In this document: piece after piece, positions 21,155-32,583 of the stretch
Layout: every line of letters starts with the position of its first letter
How positions within the stretch are numbered: position 1 is the stretch's first letter
NCBI RefSeq assembly: GCF_910592395.1
Contig: NC_088318.1
Span: 7,378,349-7,442,348 of the forward strand
Origin: Lineus longissimus
Taxonomy: Eukaryota; Nemertea; Pilidiophora; Heteronemertea; Lineidae
Direction of reading: 5' to 3'
DNA length: 64,000 nucleotides
Position numbers and translations under genes: made by a program
The notes under the pieces: generated by a model
Seen by the model: only the letters and a program-made list of their open reading frames with translations
Told to the model about the DNA's origin: nothing
Databases searched by the model: none

Positions 21155-22201
21155 TGGCAAGCGGAGTGTCCAGTTATTAAATAAACCTAGATTTATTCAA
21201 AAAACCCTGGTTTTTTACCTAATAAACTAAGTTTATTTGGAAAAAATATAGGTTTTTTAAAACAACCTTGTTTATTAGCTAATAAACCGAGTTTCTTTAA
21301 CAAAACCAAGTTTTTTTACTTTCTTTCCTAATAAAGTAGGTTTTTTAACATAAACTAACATTTTATGCTAAAAAACCTGGTTTATTACCTAAAAAACTTG
21401 GTTTTTTACCGCATAATCGTATAAAATGTAAGTTTCTGTACAGAAATGGCCATTTATTCAATAAAACAAGGTTTGTTACCAAAACAACCTAGTTTATTTT
21501 AAAAAACCTGGTTTATTACTAATAAACCTAGTTTTTAAAAAAAAAACTGGTTTATTAGAAAACTTACATTTTTAAACCTCGATCCTACCTACATTGAGTT
21601 ATCTGGGATGAGGTTAGGGCCTCACTAACTAGTTTACAGAGAGCAGTGCAGTGCAGCATTACCACGTGGTGCCGAGGTTGCCCATCATCGTCCCGATAAC
21701 ATCGCAGATTTGTGTACATGGGGCGAGGTAGAAAATACAAGTTTCTCGATAGAAAGTAGGTTTTTGCACACCGTTTGTCCAGTTATTCAAAACAACCTAC
21801 ATTTTTACAATAAAACCAGGTTTTATTGCAAAAAAACTAAGTTGTTTTGTATAAAACCAAGATTTTTACGTAAAAAGGTAGGTTTATTGGCCATTTGTCC
21901 AGTTATTGTTAATAAACCAAGATTCTTTGCTGTAAAACTAAGTTTATTACCACTGGATGAAAAACTTATATTTTAGGGAATAAAACCAAGTTTATTTGTT
22001 AAACTTGACATTTGTGGATAGAAACAAGGTTTATTAGGTAAAAAACTTGGTTTTATTAAAGAAACTCGGTTTATTAGCTAATAAACAAGGTTGTTTTAAA
22101 AAAACCTATATTTTTTCCAAATAAACTTAGTTTATTAGGTAAAAAACCAGGTTTTTTGAATAAATCTAGGTTTTTTTAATTACTGGACACTCCGCTTGCC
22201 A
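21155..22201. mobile_element. Fold-back element built of AAACC-TAGGTTT repeats, TA target
   Basis: The ends TGGCAAGCGGAGTGTCCAGT and its reverse complement are flanked by TA (21153-21154, 22202-22203). The inverted arms extend about 180 bp. Nearly the whole body consists of short degenerate units that pair with each other (AATAAACCTAGTTTATT type), except a ~110-bp unique core near 21600-21720. No ORF is supported. A TA target would fit a Tc1/mariner-type MITE, but TA is too short to be proof. Confidence 0.7.
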
Positions 22202-22203
22202 TA

Positions 22204-25200
22204 TACGCGGCCTGATGTATTACTTCATTCTTACTTGTATCCTATTCCCAAACATGGCACAGTCGTTCGGCAATAGACTTCCACTTTCCATCACCAGTTA
22301 CAACGCACAGGGACTGGGTACTGGGAGAGTTGAATACCTGACAATCCTTTCGGACAAATACGATTTTATATTTGTGCAAGAACACTGGCTTCACGAGTGC
22401 GAACTTTTTGATGTGTTGACCAGTAGATTTCCCGAATGCAATGCCCACGCGGTATCTTGGATGGAGCCTGGCGTTATAACGAGGGGCAGGCCTTATGGTG
22501 GCACTGCCATCCTCTGGAAGACTAGTATCAGGCATGTAATCCCGCCAGTTACTTTCAAAACGAACCGGTTTTGCGCCATTGTTGTAGAATTAACTGACTC
22601 GGTAAAATACTTATGTGCAATGTATATATGCCAGGCGTCGATAACCCCGCCGAGTACGAAGACACTTTACAAGAATTGAATGCTCTGTTTGCTCAACAAG
22701 ATATTGACCGAATAATTCTGGGAGGAGATTTTAATGTAGATTGGGTCAGAACGCATCTGAACACGACTCAACAACTTGAGATATTCCTGCAGTCAGAGTC
22801 ACTGAAGACTATCAGCGATTTTGGTGAGATTGATTTTACATTCGAGAGTAAGATAAACAACAGCAGGTCAGTGTTAGACCATTTCTTTATCACAGAGAAT
22901 CTTCTGGGGGACATATCTGACCATAGTGTGACTCACGATGTTGATAACTTTTCAGATCACTCGCCACTTTCTGTCGAGTTAAACATGCAGATTGAACATG
23001 TTTATAATGAAGGGCAGTCAGTTGGTGCCCGAGGAAATGTGCCTGAATGGGACTCACTGGCCCCAGAAGACATTGTGCAATATAAGTTTAATCTAGACAG
23101 GGAGGTGAACGCCATTGAAAGAACGGCACGCGACTATTGTAATACATTCGAATGTAATGACCACAAGGAAGGGATCGAGGCTTTACACAATGATATCATT
23201 AGTGCATGTTTAACTGCAGGGGAAGAATGTTTTCCTAGTCAGGCCAATGCTGAGGCAAAAGGTCGGAAACCTTTTCCAGGGTGGAACGTAAACATTAGAG
23301 AGCTTAGAGAAAGGGCGCTGCTTTGGCACAACATCTGGAAGGCCGGGGGTCGCAAAGGCAAGGGGTCGTATTCGAGATCCGTAAAACGACTAGGGCGAGA
23401 TACCACCATGCCGTCAAACTCTCCAAAAAGGAGAATAAGGTTGCTGAGAGTAATAGAATAGCAATGGCATACTTGGAAAAGAATGACAGCGACTTCTCGA
23501 AGTTGATCAATAGGGGAAAAAAGAAGAAACAGACCTACGCGGTGAGAATTGATGATGCTATGGATGACAGATCCATCGCGGATAGGTTTGCTGTTAAATA
23601 TGAGGCTTTATACTCATCGGTTGGTTACGACGAGGATCAGATGAGTGATATAATTAGAGACTTGGACAACGACATAGACTCTAGATGTGAAACTAACAGA
23701 TGTGGGTGCATTAGCCACACTATCTCAGCAGTTGAAGTTCGATCTGCAATTTTCAAACTGAACAAAGGAAAACATGATGGTGGGAAGACTCTATTTAGTG
23801 ACCATTTGATACATGGTACGGAGGCACTCGACAAGAAGCTAGCGGAGCTTTTCACGCTCATGTTGTCCCATTCTTACATACCAGAGGCGTTCAAAAGGTC
23901 GATTATAATTCCTATCCCCAAGAACAAGAGAAAGTCTATTAACGATTCTGATAACTATAGAGGAATCGCATTAAGTAGTGTCTTATGTAAGGTGTTAGAC
24001 CACATCATTATGGAAAAATGTCCTCAGGTTTTTTGCACATCTGATCTGCAATTTGGGTTTAAGAAAAAGAGTTCTACCACCCAGTGTACATTTGTGCTCA
24101 AAGAAGTTATTGATTATTATCTCTCGCATGGAAGTAATGTTTACGTGACGTTATTAGATGCCAGTCGTGCATTCGACAGGATTGAATACACCAGGCTGTT
24201 CAACTTGTTAGTAAAAAAGAAATGTTGTCCACTGATTGTGAAATTTCTGGCAACGCTGTACACGTGTTAATATGTCCAAGTAAAATGGAAGGACACTCTA
24301 AGTAGGGAAATTAATGTAAAAAATGGTATAAAGCAGGGTGGAGTAATGTCCCCTATTTTATTCTGCATTTACTCGGATGAAATGCTACTGGACTTGAAAA
24401 AGTCGAGTTACGGATGTTATATTGGCCAACAATTTGTAGGGGCATTGGCGTACGCCGATGATGTAGTTCTATTGTGCCCCACTAGACACGGCATGCAGGA
24501 AATGCTTAAGAGTTGTGATAGATATTCCGAGGAGTATAGATTATTGTTCAATGTCATTAAAACACACTTTCTATTGTTTGGAAAAGAAGCAGCCGATGCT
24601 TTTTTAAGGTGGCAAAACAACAGACTTGAGGTAGAAGATATAGCAAATCACCTGGGCCATATCATAGGCCCCCACGCCGAGCAGACACTTATTGATCAAG
24701 CTATTGGAAACATGATTGCCCGAACTAATGCACTTATCTCTGCATTTGGTCACAGCGACATTGATGTAAAATATCGCCTGTTCAAAACATATGTCATGTG
24801 TTTATACGGCAGCGTACTGTGGGATTTTTTTTCTAGGCACATGGATAGACTGCTTACGACCTGGAGGAAATGTATAAGGAAACTACTCAAATTACCGTAT
24901 CGGACACACTCAAATTTGTTGCCTACTATATGCCGGGATATCAATCCGTTATTTCTGATGCACAGCAGGTTTTTAAAAATTTTTAAGACTGCTCTGAGAA
25001 GCAATAATGAACTGGTTGAACTGTCAGCGAAATTAGTCATTTACGGAAGTACATATAGTTCCTCCGTCGGGGGAAACATCAATGTACTATGTGAGAAGAT
25101 AGGGACCGATAGGGACAACCTTATTAGAAGGGGTAACAAAGTTGGTGATATCGAAACGAATGACATAGGCAGCGTGATCAGGGATCTTATACTGATGAGA

Positions 25201-25440
25201 GACAGGGGTGACTATCACCTCTTTGATAGAGATGAGCTGTCAGATGCTATTACGCATCTAGCATGCGAATGATAAGTTGACCTTTGCCCCCCCCCCGCGG
25301 CAGAGGATCCATGAGAATTTTTCTTTCATAAATAGACTTTGATAAGCCCCCCTTTAGGAGGGGCTCTTAAGATACACGTGTGTGCGGGAGTATATAATGT
25401 AAATGAATGATGAGAAATAAAGAGAGTAACTATTGTATAT
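22204..25440 (+). mobile_element. LINE retrotransposon (CR1/L2-like), decayed
   Basis: One long ORF2-type protein is split by two frameshifts (near 22615-22680 and 23325-23460) and an in-frame TAA (24268-24270). The first part is an APE-type endonuclease (ITSYNAQGLGTGR, FVQEHWL, GGDFNVDW, SDHSPLSVEL). The second is a reverse transcriptase (DNYRGIALSSVLCKVLDHII, LLDASRAFDRIEY, NGIKQGGVMSPILFCIYSDE, GALAYADDVVLL). The tail 25273-25440 has a C run, a GC hairpin near 25345-25366 and a short AATAAA-type end. Clade assignment from these motifs is approximate. No ORF1 is visible, and the element abuts the fold-back element on its left, so it is 5' truncated or ORF1-less. Confidence 0.85.
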
Positions 25441-26635
25441 CCTACAAACAATTTTTTTTGGTATTTTTCTGAATTAACTCCGTTGAGTTTACCGATTTCT
25501 CCGCGATCTTCCGGTGGTGGTTGCTATCCCATTGGTTGAAATTAATTTAAATTAATTTAAATCTTCATGGGAATTCGCTACATCATATGCCTAAGAAATT
25601 GGCCAATTATATCAATATTTTTATTAGAGAAATATCCGTCCTAAATAATGACAGAAAAGGGTGGTTTATTTCAATTTTGTGTCGACATGATCGAGGTCAC
25701 GTGACATAAAAACAAAACAATCGCACACACCCGTCCAAAAAAGGCACTTTAAGAAAAACAAATACGTTTTTCCAGCTTAAAACCACACTGACGACTAAGT
25801 TATATTGGTCTTCTGCCCAAATCTGAAGTATCAAAATGAATCACAAACTAGAACTAGCTCTATTTAGCAAAAGTTGCGTGAAAAATTCGGGTGAGCGACA
25901 TACTGCACCCTAGCGGCCAATAATTAAACTACTTTCAGCCGTCTGCTCCGGTCTCGTTAGGGAGTTTTTCCCAAATGTACGCGATGATGACGTAACATCT
26001 ATTTTAAAATGCGTTTCCAAAGTGAATTCATGAGGACAACCCATTTGTGTCGTATATCACTGGAAACGCCCGATTCCCGTGAATAAGGATAATCACAATG
26101 TATTACATTACCAAAACAAAAATGTGTAGGGAGGAACTATGGATGGTCCCAACATGGGGGGTTTGGGGGGGGGGGGGGTTGGGGGGTTTCCCCTCTATTG
26201 TACTGGGTAAAAACGTTACGCTATCGTAGGGGGGTTCGGGGGTGCTCCCCCGACCTAAAGGGGGGCTCACCAAGTCCTTGACTTTACATATTACATGTAT
26301 TTTGTTTTTACGTTCTTGTCTTGTTCAATGCACCTTTTCTTGTAAGCGCACAATGCACAATACTGTAAAATGTACAAGAGTACGATAAATGAATAAACTA
26401 TAACTATATTTGCGTGGATTTTAGCATCACTTGAGCGAGCCGATGCGGACTTCCTATGCGCGCTGTACAAAATGTACATGTCTCCTTTTCTGTAACGTTG
26501 CCGTAACATAATGTAAACAACGGCGCTACCGACGCCCCGGGCCGGCGATGGATGGAATTTGCCAAATTCGCACATACTGTCTTTTCATCGACAAACCACC
26601 GGTTCCTAATATTCAGGCCAAACCCACCTTATGAT
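25441..26635. other. Intergenic DNA without a supported gene
   Basis: It contains a tandem AATTTAAATTAATTTAAAT palindromic stretch near 25540 and a G-rich block at 26156-26190 (15 consecutive G and further G runs) followed by more GGGG/CCCC runs to about 26270. The short ORFs look random. Confidence 0.6.
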
Positions 26636-27164
26636 GGGTATTCGAAAACCCTGGATCAACAAACACTGGACTGGACTGGACTGGACTGGACTATGACTCA
26701 GCGCCCTCCACCACCTGGATTTTTCTGAAAGTTATACAATTCCATCAACCCTGCCGAATCTCTTCCCGCCTAATTCCATCATCAACATCATGAACATGGC
26801 GTCACCCGAAAAGTCGCCCGGGTTTTATCGTAGATTTTACGATAATTGGCGACGACAGAATAGGTATGGTTATGTATTATGTAAACAGAAATATGTACAA
26901 GTGCCTGCTCTAGACATCAGCACACTCCCTTATAACATGGAGGTTTACCTCCGAGCTTATAATAACTCGAGCACATGGCATAGCCACGGCGAAGATGGAA
27001 TTGGCCACTATAAGTTTATCAGACTGATACCATGTCCCATTTCCCCGTCGTTTCTCAATACATTGTTGTCGCCATGTTGATGCAGGCGATGGTGAGCAGT
27101 GACGTTGAATCCAGTCCAGTCCAGTCCAGTCCAGTGTTTGTTGATCCAGGGTTTTCGAATACCC
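26636..27164. mobile_element. 529-bp TIR element with 9-10 bp TSD
   Basis: The ends GGGTATTCGAAAACCCTGG and reverse complement continue into ACTGG pentamer arrays inside each TIR. Flanks CCTTATGAT (26627-26635) and CCTTAATGAT (27165-27174) look like a TSD with one indel, suggesting a Mutator-like family. A 96-codon + ORF (26790-27080) starts MNMASPEKSPGFYRRFYDNW; I do not recognise it. Confidence 0.75.
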
Positions 27165-27174
27165 CCTTAATGAT

Positions 27175-27827
27175 GGTACGTAGTAGAGGATCACAATACA
27201 CGCATGGTAACGACCAATAGCAGTAGACTGTCAACTTGGAAGGCAGGCCTAGGTTTCAGAGGGGCTGCTGTATGTTTCGCAGGTAGGGTCGCGTCATTTG
27301 TACGGGCGAGTGCCGCGGCGGAATAATACGGGGTGTCCCACAAAATACTCCACCGGTTTTTGCGGGGTGTTTAATTTCAAAATTTGAGTACCTTAAAAAG
27401 CGTAAAAAAGGCATATCAAGGCTTGTTTGCTAAGTGTAATGGATGATTGAAAGAAAGGAACTTCGAACAACAATGTCTAGTCCATAGTTTGGAATCCGGG
27501 AGAATTACCTTAGCATTTTAGTTGGGACACCACGTAGGCCTAAAAGGGCAAAAACTATTGAGTAATCAGTGAGATTTCAGGCGTATACACCTTTCCAGAA
27601 ATGGGGCGCTGAGTGTCCGAAATAGTGATGTCATAAGGGAAAACTAGACCTTATGGTGGAGGGACAAAGGAGATAGTCATGGTTGACCAACACACTTGAA
27701 TGCCTTTGATGACGGACAAGGGGGAAAATGTTAGTTCCAATGCAAGCCACCAATTTCGGGAAGCATGTATATAAAGTTTGGGTACTGTCGGAAACCTCTT
27801 CTTGCCTTGCCTACAACTTGTAGAAAT
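27175..27827. other. 5' region of the pogo-like element
   Basis: No coding exon is seen. Positions 27590-27775 match, in inverted orientation and at roughly 95 percent, an internal part of the element at 10350-11396. The outer TIR of the pogo-like element was not identified. Confidence 0.5.
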
Positions 27828-28917
27828 ATGGATGAGCCACTGCCTAAAAGAAAGCGTAGTTATTCCGTGTCGGAGAAGCTGCGATACCTGCGAGACTTTG
27901 AGATTGCCATTGGAAATGGCACTGTGCGAACGATGACAGAATTTGCCAACCACCACAACATACCTTTTGAGACGTTTCGCAGGTGGAACCGTCATGACCT
28001 GGAATTGAAAGAGGAGCAGAACCGGGGCAAAGACCGAAAGGTGAAGCAGAGGTTGATTGGTTACTGGCCTGAGGTCGAAGACCAACTAGAAATTTGGTTC
28101 CGGGATGTTCGGCGAAGACGTCTACCTGTTGTGATCCAGGATGTCCAGGAGAAGGCCGTGCAACTATTCCAGACCTGGTGGGATGCCCTCCCAGAAGAGC
28201 GCCAACAACTCGCCACAGAGGCAAAACCACTAATGCATGATTTCCATGCATCCATCGGCTGGGTGGAACTTTTTATGAAGAGGATGGACATCAGCCTGCG
28301 AAAAGTCACGAAGAACACTACCACCATTCCAGAAAACGACATTGTCCTGGTTCGAAACTTTCGCGATGAAATAACCAACACCATCGAAAATTTTGGTATA
28401 CCAATGCGCCTGTTTTTCAACATGGACCAGACTTTCCTCCTTTTTGACCTCCGCCTAATGTACACCCTCAATGAAAAAGGCGGCAAGGCTGTTTATGTAC
28501 GAACCTCCAGGAAGAATCCAAAGCTGGGATGTTCTGTTACACTTTGCGTGGCGGCGAATGGCGATAAGATGCGAGCCCACATCACCTTTCCGAGAAAAGG
28601 ATTTGTTCGCGCGCTTCGAGCTCTGGAAGAGGCCGAGTTGCCCGAAAACGTTGTGGTCACATCGTCCGCCACGGGATGGGTCAGACAGGAGACGATTCAC
28701 CATTGGCTTGACGAAATCTTCATCCCATACGTCCATGAGGCCCATGCTGAACAGTTCATACTTTTGGTGGATCAGTTCAGAGTACATCGAACGGAGAACT
28801 TCAGGAATCGTCTCACTGCAGAAGGGGTCAGACTCAACTTTGTACCGGCCGGATGCACATCTTTGGCACAACCCCTGGATGTGGCTGTCATGAGATCCTT
28901 CAAATGTCACGCCAGAC

Positions 28918-31570
28918 TATGGCACGTTTTTTGAAGCAAAATTTGATTTTTCACAGCATTCGTTCGATTATTTACAACATTCGTTCGATTTGTCACAACA
29001 TTCATTCGATTTCTCATGAAATTCATTACATTTGTTCGATTCATTAGACACAATTCGATTATTTCATGGACATTCATTCAATTCAATGCAGCTATATTCA
29101 TTTGATCACTGACATATTCATTCGATGAAATCGAAGTAACATTTTTAATCCTATAAAGTCAACCACGACATTCGTTAATTAACCGAACATACCGCTCGTC
29201 TTTATTGCGCACATTCATTCGATAGTGACACACATTCATTCGATTTTGAACACGTCCATTCGATATTTTTGCATACCTTCATTCGATCCTTGCGCACATT
29301 CATTCGATTTCTGAACAGGTTTCATTCGATTTTCTAAACTGTTCATTCGATTTCTGAACAGGTCTATTCGATTTTTTCATACTTTCATTCAATTTTCCTA
29401 CACTTTTATTCGATTTTGCACACATGCATTCGATTTTTCTCCGCGCGTTCATTCGATTCGTACACTCATTCATTCGATTTTCACAGTAAATCCTATTCGA
29501 TTCCGATTGGTTAATGCTGGCACGTGACTCAATCCAGGCAGCGCTGTATGCACTGGGTGGAGTAGGACACTGACTGACACTGGTACTGGACAGAGAGCCC
29601 GGCATCATCAGCAGAGAAATAAATCGTTCCCGTTCCCATCACTAATTAGGCCTACTACTTCTTAGTTTATTACCTTGCCATGAGATTCCCCATTTTTTCG
29701 AATGCTAACACGCATTTCTGTCATTGTGGAAGCTGAAGAATCGCCAAGAAAGATCGAAAGTAATCAACAATCTCCGCTCGTCCAGGCGGCTGATGCAGTG
29801 ACGTCACAAGATGGCACATGACCCTTGGCGAATCGAACGAGAGACAAGACCACTAATGAATATTCATAGGTTGGAGGGTCGAGGCCTATCAATTAGACGA
29901 GTGCATGTTTTTTACTCTCAAGTACATATTTGGAGAGGTATTGAAAAAATATTTGCTGTGGCAAGTCTACAGATATAAAGAAATTATTTGATGAAAAAAT
30001 TAATTTCGAATTTTGCTAATTGGGTAATAGGGGGCGTGTTTTGAGTTTTTTCTGCCAGTTGGCTGAAAACAGTGGAAATATCAAAGTCTGTCTAATTTGT
30101 CGATTATAAAAAAATTTCCGTGGTCAATCACCAATTTCCATCGCACCAGTTACTCGCAAGACTAACCCGTATATCATATCCGAATTCAGTTTCACTACTT
30201 GACGCGTTCTTTGATGCGTCGCGGTCAAACATTGACAATTTAACTGCTAAAAGGCTTAAAAAATCAATTGTGGTCTTGTCTCTATTTACACTACATTTTG
30301 GGTCAATATAGTGAAAAATTTGAATGTGCTCAAATCACTCTAATTCATTTAGAATATTGTATTGCTGATGATTTAAGGTCAAAACAAGCTAAAATAATGA
30401 GAAAAAAACTTAATTTGACCCAAATAAGAGTCAACCTAACCCCGGTCTAAGTTCGGTTTCATTTTTACAAGTCTTGTTGTGTTGCCATTCATTTTGTAAT
30501 TTCTTTGAAACTACTTAGGCCTTGATTCTGAAAGTTGTGCCCTAAGCAGCAAAGATATTCCTAAATCACATCCTAAATTTTCAGCTCCATAGCTTGCATT
30601 TTCTGGCCAGGGCAGGTCTTTGAATTTGGTGCTGTTGGCTGCAAAATCATGACTTTTTGTCGATTTTGTCCTCTTTCGTCGCTTTGGCACAGTTGTACCA
30701 CTCTTTGAAATGTCTCTCATTTCTCCAAAAATGTCCAGATATGACTTTCCTTTGTTGGAGAGTTGTGGGATGTCATCTACATTAGTTTGAAAAAAATCTC
30801 TAAATGTTAACCCCTGAAATGTACCTTCATTGAGACAAGACCACTAATGAATATTCATAGGTTGGAGGGTCGAGGCCTATCAATTAGACGAGTGCATGTT
30901 TTTTACTCTCAAGTACATATTTGGAGAGGTATTGAAAAAATATTTGCTGTGGCAAGTCTACAGATATAAAGAAATTATTTGATGAAAAAATTAATTTCGA
31001 ATTTTGCTAATTGGGTAATAGGGGGCGTGTTTTGAGTTTTTTCTGCCAGTTGGCTGAAAACAGTGGAAATATCAAAGTCTGTCTAATTTGTCGATTATAA
31101 AAAAATTTCCGTGGTCAATCACCAATTTCCATCGCACCAGTTACTCGCAAGACTAACCCGTATATCATATCCGAATTTCAGTTTCACTACTTGACGCGTT
31201 CTTTGATGCGTCGCGGTCAAACATTGACAATTTAACTGCTAAAAGGCTTAAAAAATCAATTGTGGTCTTGTCTCACGAATGTCGCACATTATGAATCGAA
31301 TGAATTGCGGGATTAGCTGTTCCGGCATTCGTTCGATTCCACCAGCTGCATTCGATCGTTACAATCGAATGCGATTTGATTTGATTCTATGTATCGTCGA
31401 TTTGATCACGTTTTGATTCATTCGAAAAAATCAAACAGTTCATTCGATTTATTGTTATGTGTTCGAAAGCGTTTTGCTCATTCGATTTAAGTAGACGCCT
31501 ATTTGGTGTCTGGGATAATGGTCAATCAAACGTTCTAATCATCAAATTATGCTACATCTAACATGCTATA
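28918..31570. mobile_element. 2.65-kb element with subterminal ATTCATTCGATT arrays, inserted in the pogo-like gene
   Basis: CCAGAC occurs at 28912-28917 and 31571-31576. The ends TATGGCACGTTTTTTGAAGC and TATAGCATGTTAGATGTAGC (right end read as reverse complement) form an imperfect ~30-bp TIR. From 28945 to about 29510 there are some 25 copies of an ATTCATTCGATT-type unit spaced 18-30 bp, with a smaller array at 31275-31500. No transposase is seen. The composite element at 29841-31274 is nested inside it. Confidence 0.75.
29841..31274. mobile_element. Composite element: two 442-bp TIR-bounded modules around a 549-bp centre
   Basis: Module 1 (29841-30282) and module 2 (30832-31274) are direct repeats that appear identical except for one inserted T. 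Each starts GAGACAAGACCAC and ends with the reverse complement GTGGTCTTGTCTC. ACGA is present just outside both outer ends (29837-29840, 31275-31278) but not at the inner ends, so the unit moved as a whole. It could be a composite DNA transposon or a small LTR-like element; the termini are not TG..CA. The centre has a 69-codon minus ORF (30511-30720) with a KRRKRTKSTK basic stretch that I do not recognise, preceded on the minus strand by a possible acceptor TTTCAG. Confidence 0.7.
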
Positions 31571-31842
31571 CCAGACAAGCATGGAAGTCATGGAAGACCG
31601 AAAACACCAACGAAGCAGGCCAGTGTGATCCAATTGGAATCAGAGATGTTGTCAACATCGTCAGCCGTGCCTTGGAAGCGATCAGCCCAGAGGTCGTCGA
31701 GCATGGATTTGAGAAAGCGTTACGCCCACAGAACATAGACGGAGGTCCACACCCAGTTCCAGATGACGACGATGACGACGAACAGGGGGTAGAATTCCTC
31801 AATCTGCCTGATGAGTTTGAGCCTGAGATAGCAGGGCAGTAA

Positions 31843-32583
31843 GCAATCGGGTCAACAGAGACAATCGGCAACCTGACCGGACCAGAATAAAAATCCAAAA
31901 TAATGAATAAAAAAATTAAAAAAACAGAAATGAGAAATAAAAAAAAACAAAAAAAATATTGAATAAAGGCAAAAAAAGATGAATAAAGATTGGATGAAAG
32001 CCATTCTGAATAAACCTGAATGCACAAAGCGTCGCTGTCTTGTAGCGATGCTGGTAGAGCCCCCAAAAGGCCTGTGATGCCCACTCCAACGCGTTTTATG
32101 TGAGAAAGGGTTAACGTTGATCTATCAAACAGACCCAAACCGCAAAACCGCACTGAAACCGCACTGAAACCGCACTGAAACCGCAAACTCAGACCGCAAA
32201 CCACAATAAACGCGAGCGCTTTGCATATCCTATGTGTCTCGTTAGGCCAATCTGTCCTTCTACTAGTAATACACCTACTTCATTCAACTTTCGACCAATG
32301 AGTGAAATGGTATTGTGCCCTGTGCTCGCGGTAGGCGTCTGCATTAAGCCTAATGAACCGGTCTTACATCGATGAAAAGACAGTATTCAAGTTATTTTCG
32401 TGGCCTATCTTTTTAAATTTTTGAGGTATTTTAGAATAGAAATTCATATGACGAGTGTTGGCCAATTTCCGTTACATAACTAGTGCTGATTTATTTTGTG
32501 GTGCATATGACTTTAGTAAATATGTTACGGAGAGATTCGTTAACTTTGAAACTTTCTGTAATTACATTGTATGTACCTTTCAG
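31843..32583. other. 3' region of the pogo-like element and intergenic DNA
   Basis: It contains an A-rich low-complexity stretch (31885-31990) and a short tandem array of CCGCACTGAAA units (32142-32190, about four copies). No exon is supported except the start of the next gene. Confidence 0.5.

Larger units (their letters stand above)
27828..31842 (+). pseudogene. Pogo-like (Tc1/mariner superfamily) transposase split by a 2.65-kb insertion
   Basis: Coding parts are 27828-28917 and 31577-31842. With one copy of the duplicated CCAGAC counted, the frame is continuous, for about 451 residues. N-terminal helix-turn-helix regions (KRSYSVSEKLRYLRDFE; then CENP-B/Tc5-like LEIWFRDVRRRRLPVVIQDV) bind DNA. 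The DDE_1 core has D200 (FFNMDQTFLL), D315 (ILLVDQFRVHRT) and D351 (LAQPLDVAVMRSF), 35 residues between the last two, as in pogo/jerky-type transposases. The C-terminal part contains GIRDVVNIVSRALEAISPEV and an acidic tail. Before the insertion it may have been intact, as I see no other stop. As it stands, the reading frame ends at 28934 inside the inserted element. Confidence 0.85.

Noticed and set aside
26790-27080. 96-codon ORF in the 529-bp TIR element
   Set aside because: It is protein-like but matches nothing I know and is too short to be a transposase, so it is noted but not called as a gene.
28061-28910. Long minus ORFs opposite the pogo-like transposase
   Set aside because: They lie antisense to the region holding all three catalytic aspartates.
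29300-29608. 102-codon minus ORF
   Set aside because: It reads through the ATTCATTCGATT array, and its composition (NRMNE, KSNE repeats) is that of the repeat.
31566-32204. 212-codon minus ORF opposite the pogo-like C-terminus
   Set aside because: It is antisense to the transposase exon and the A-rich tail (poly-Phe/Ser in translation). The plus frame has the domain signature.
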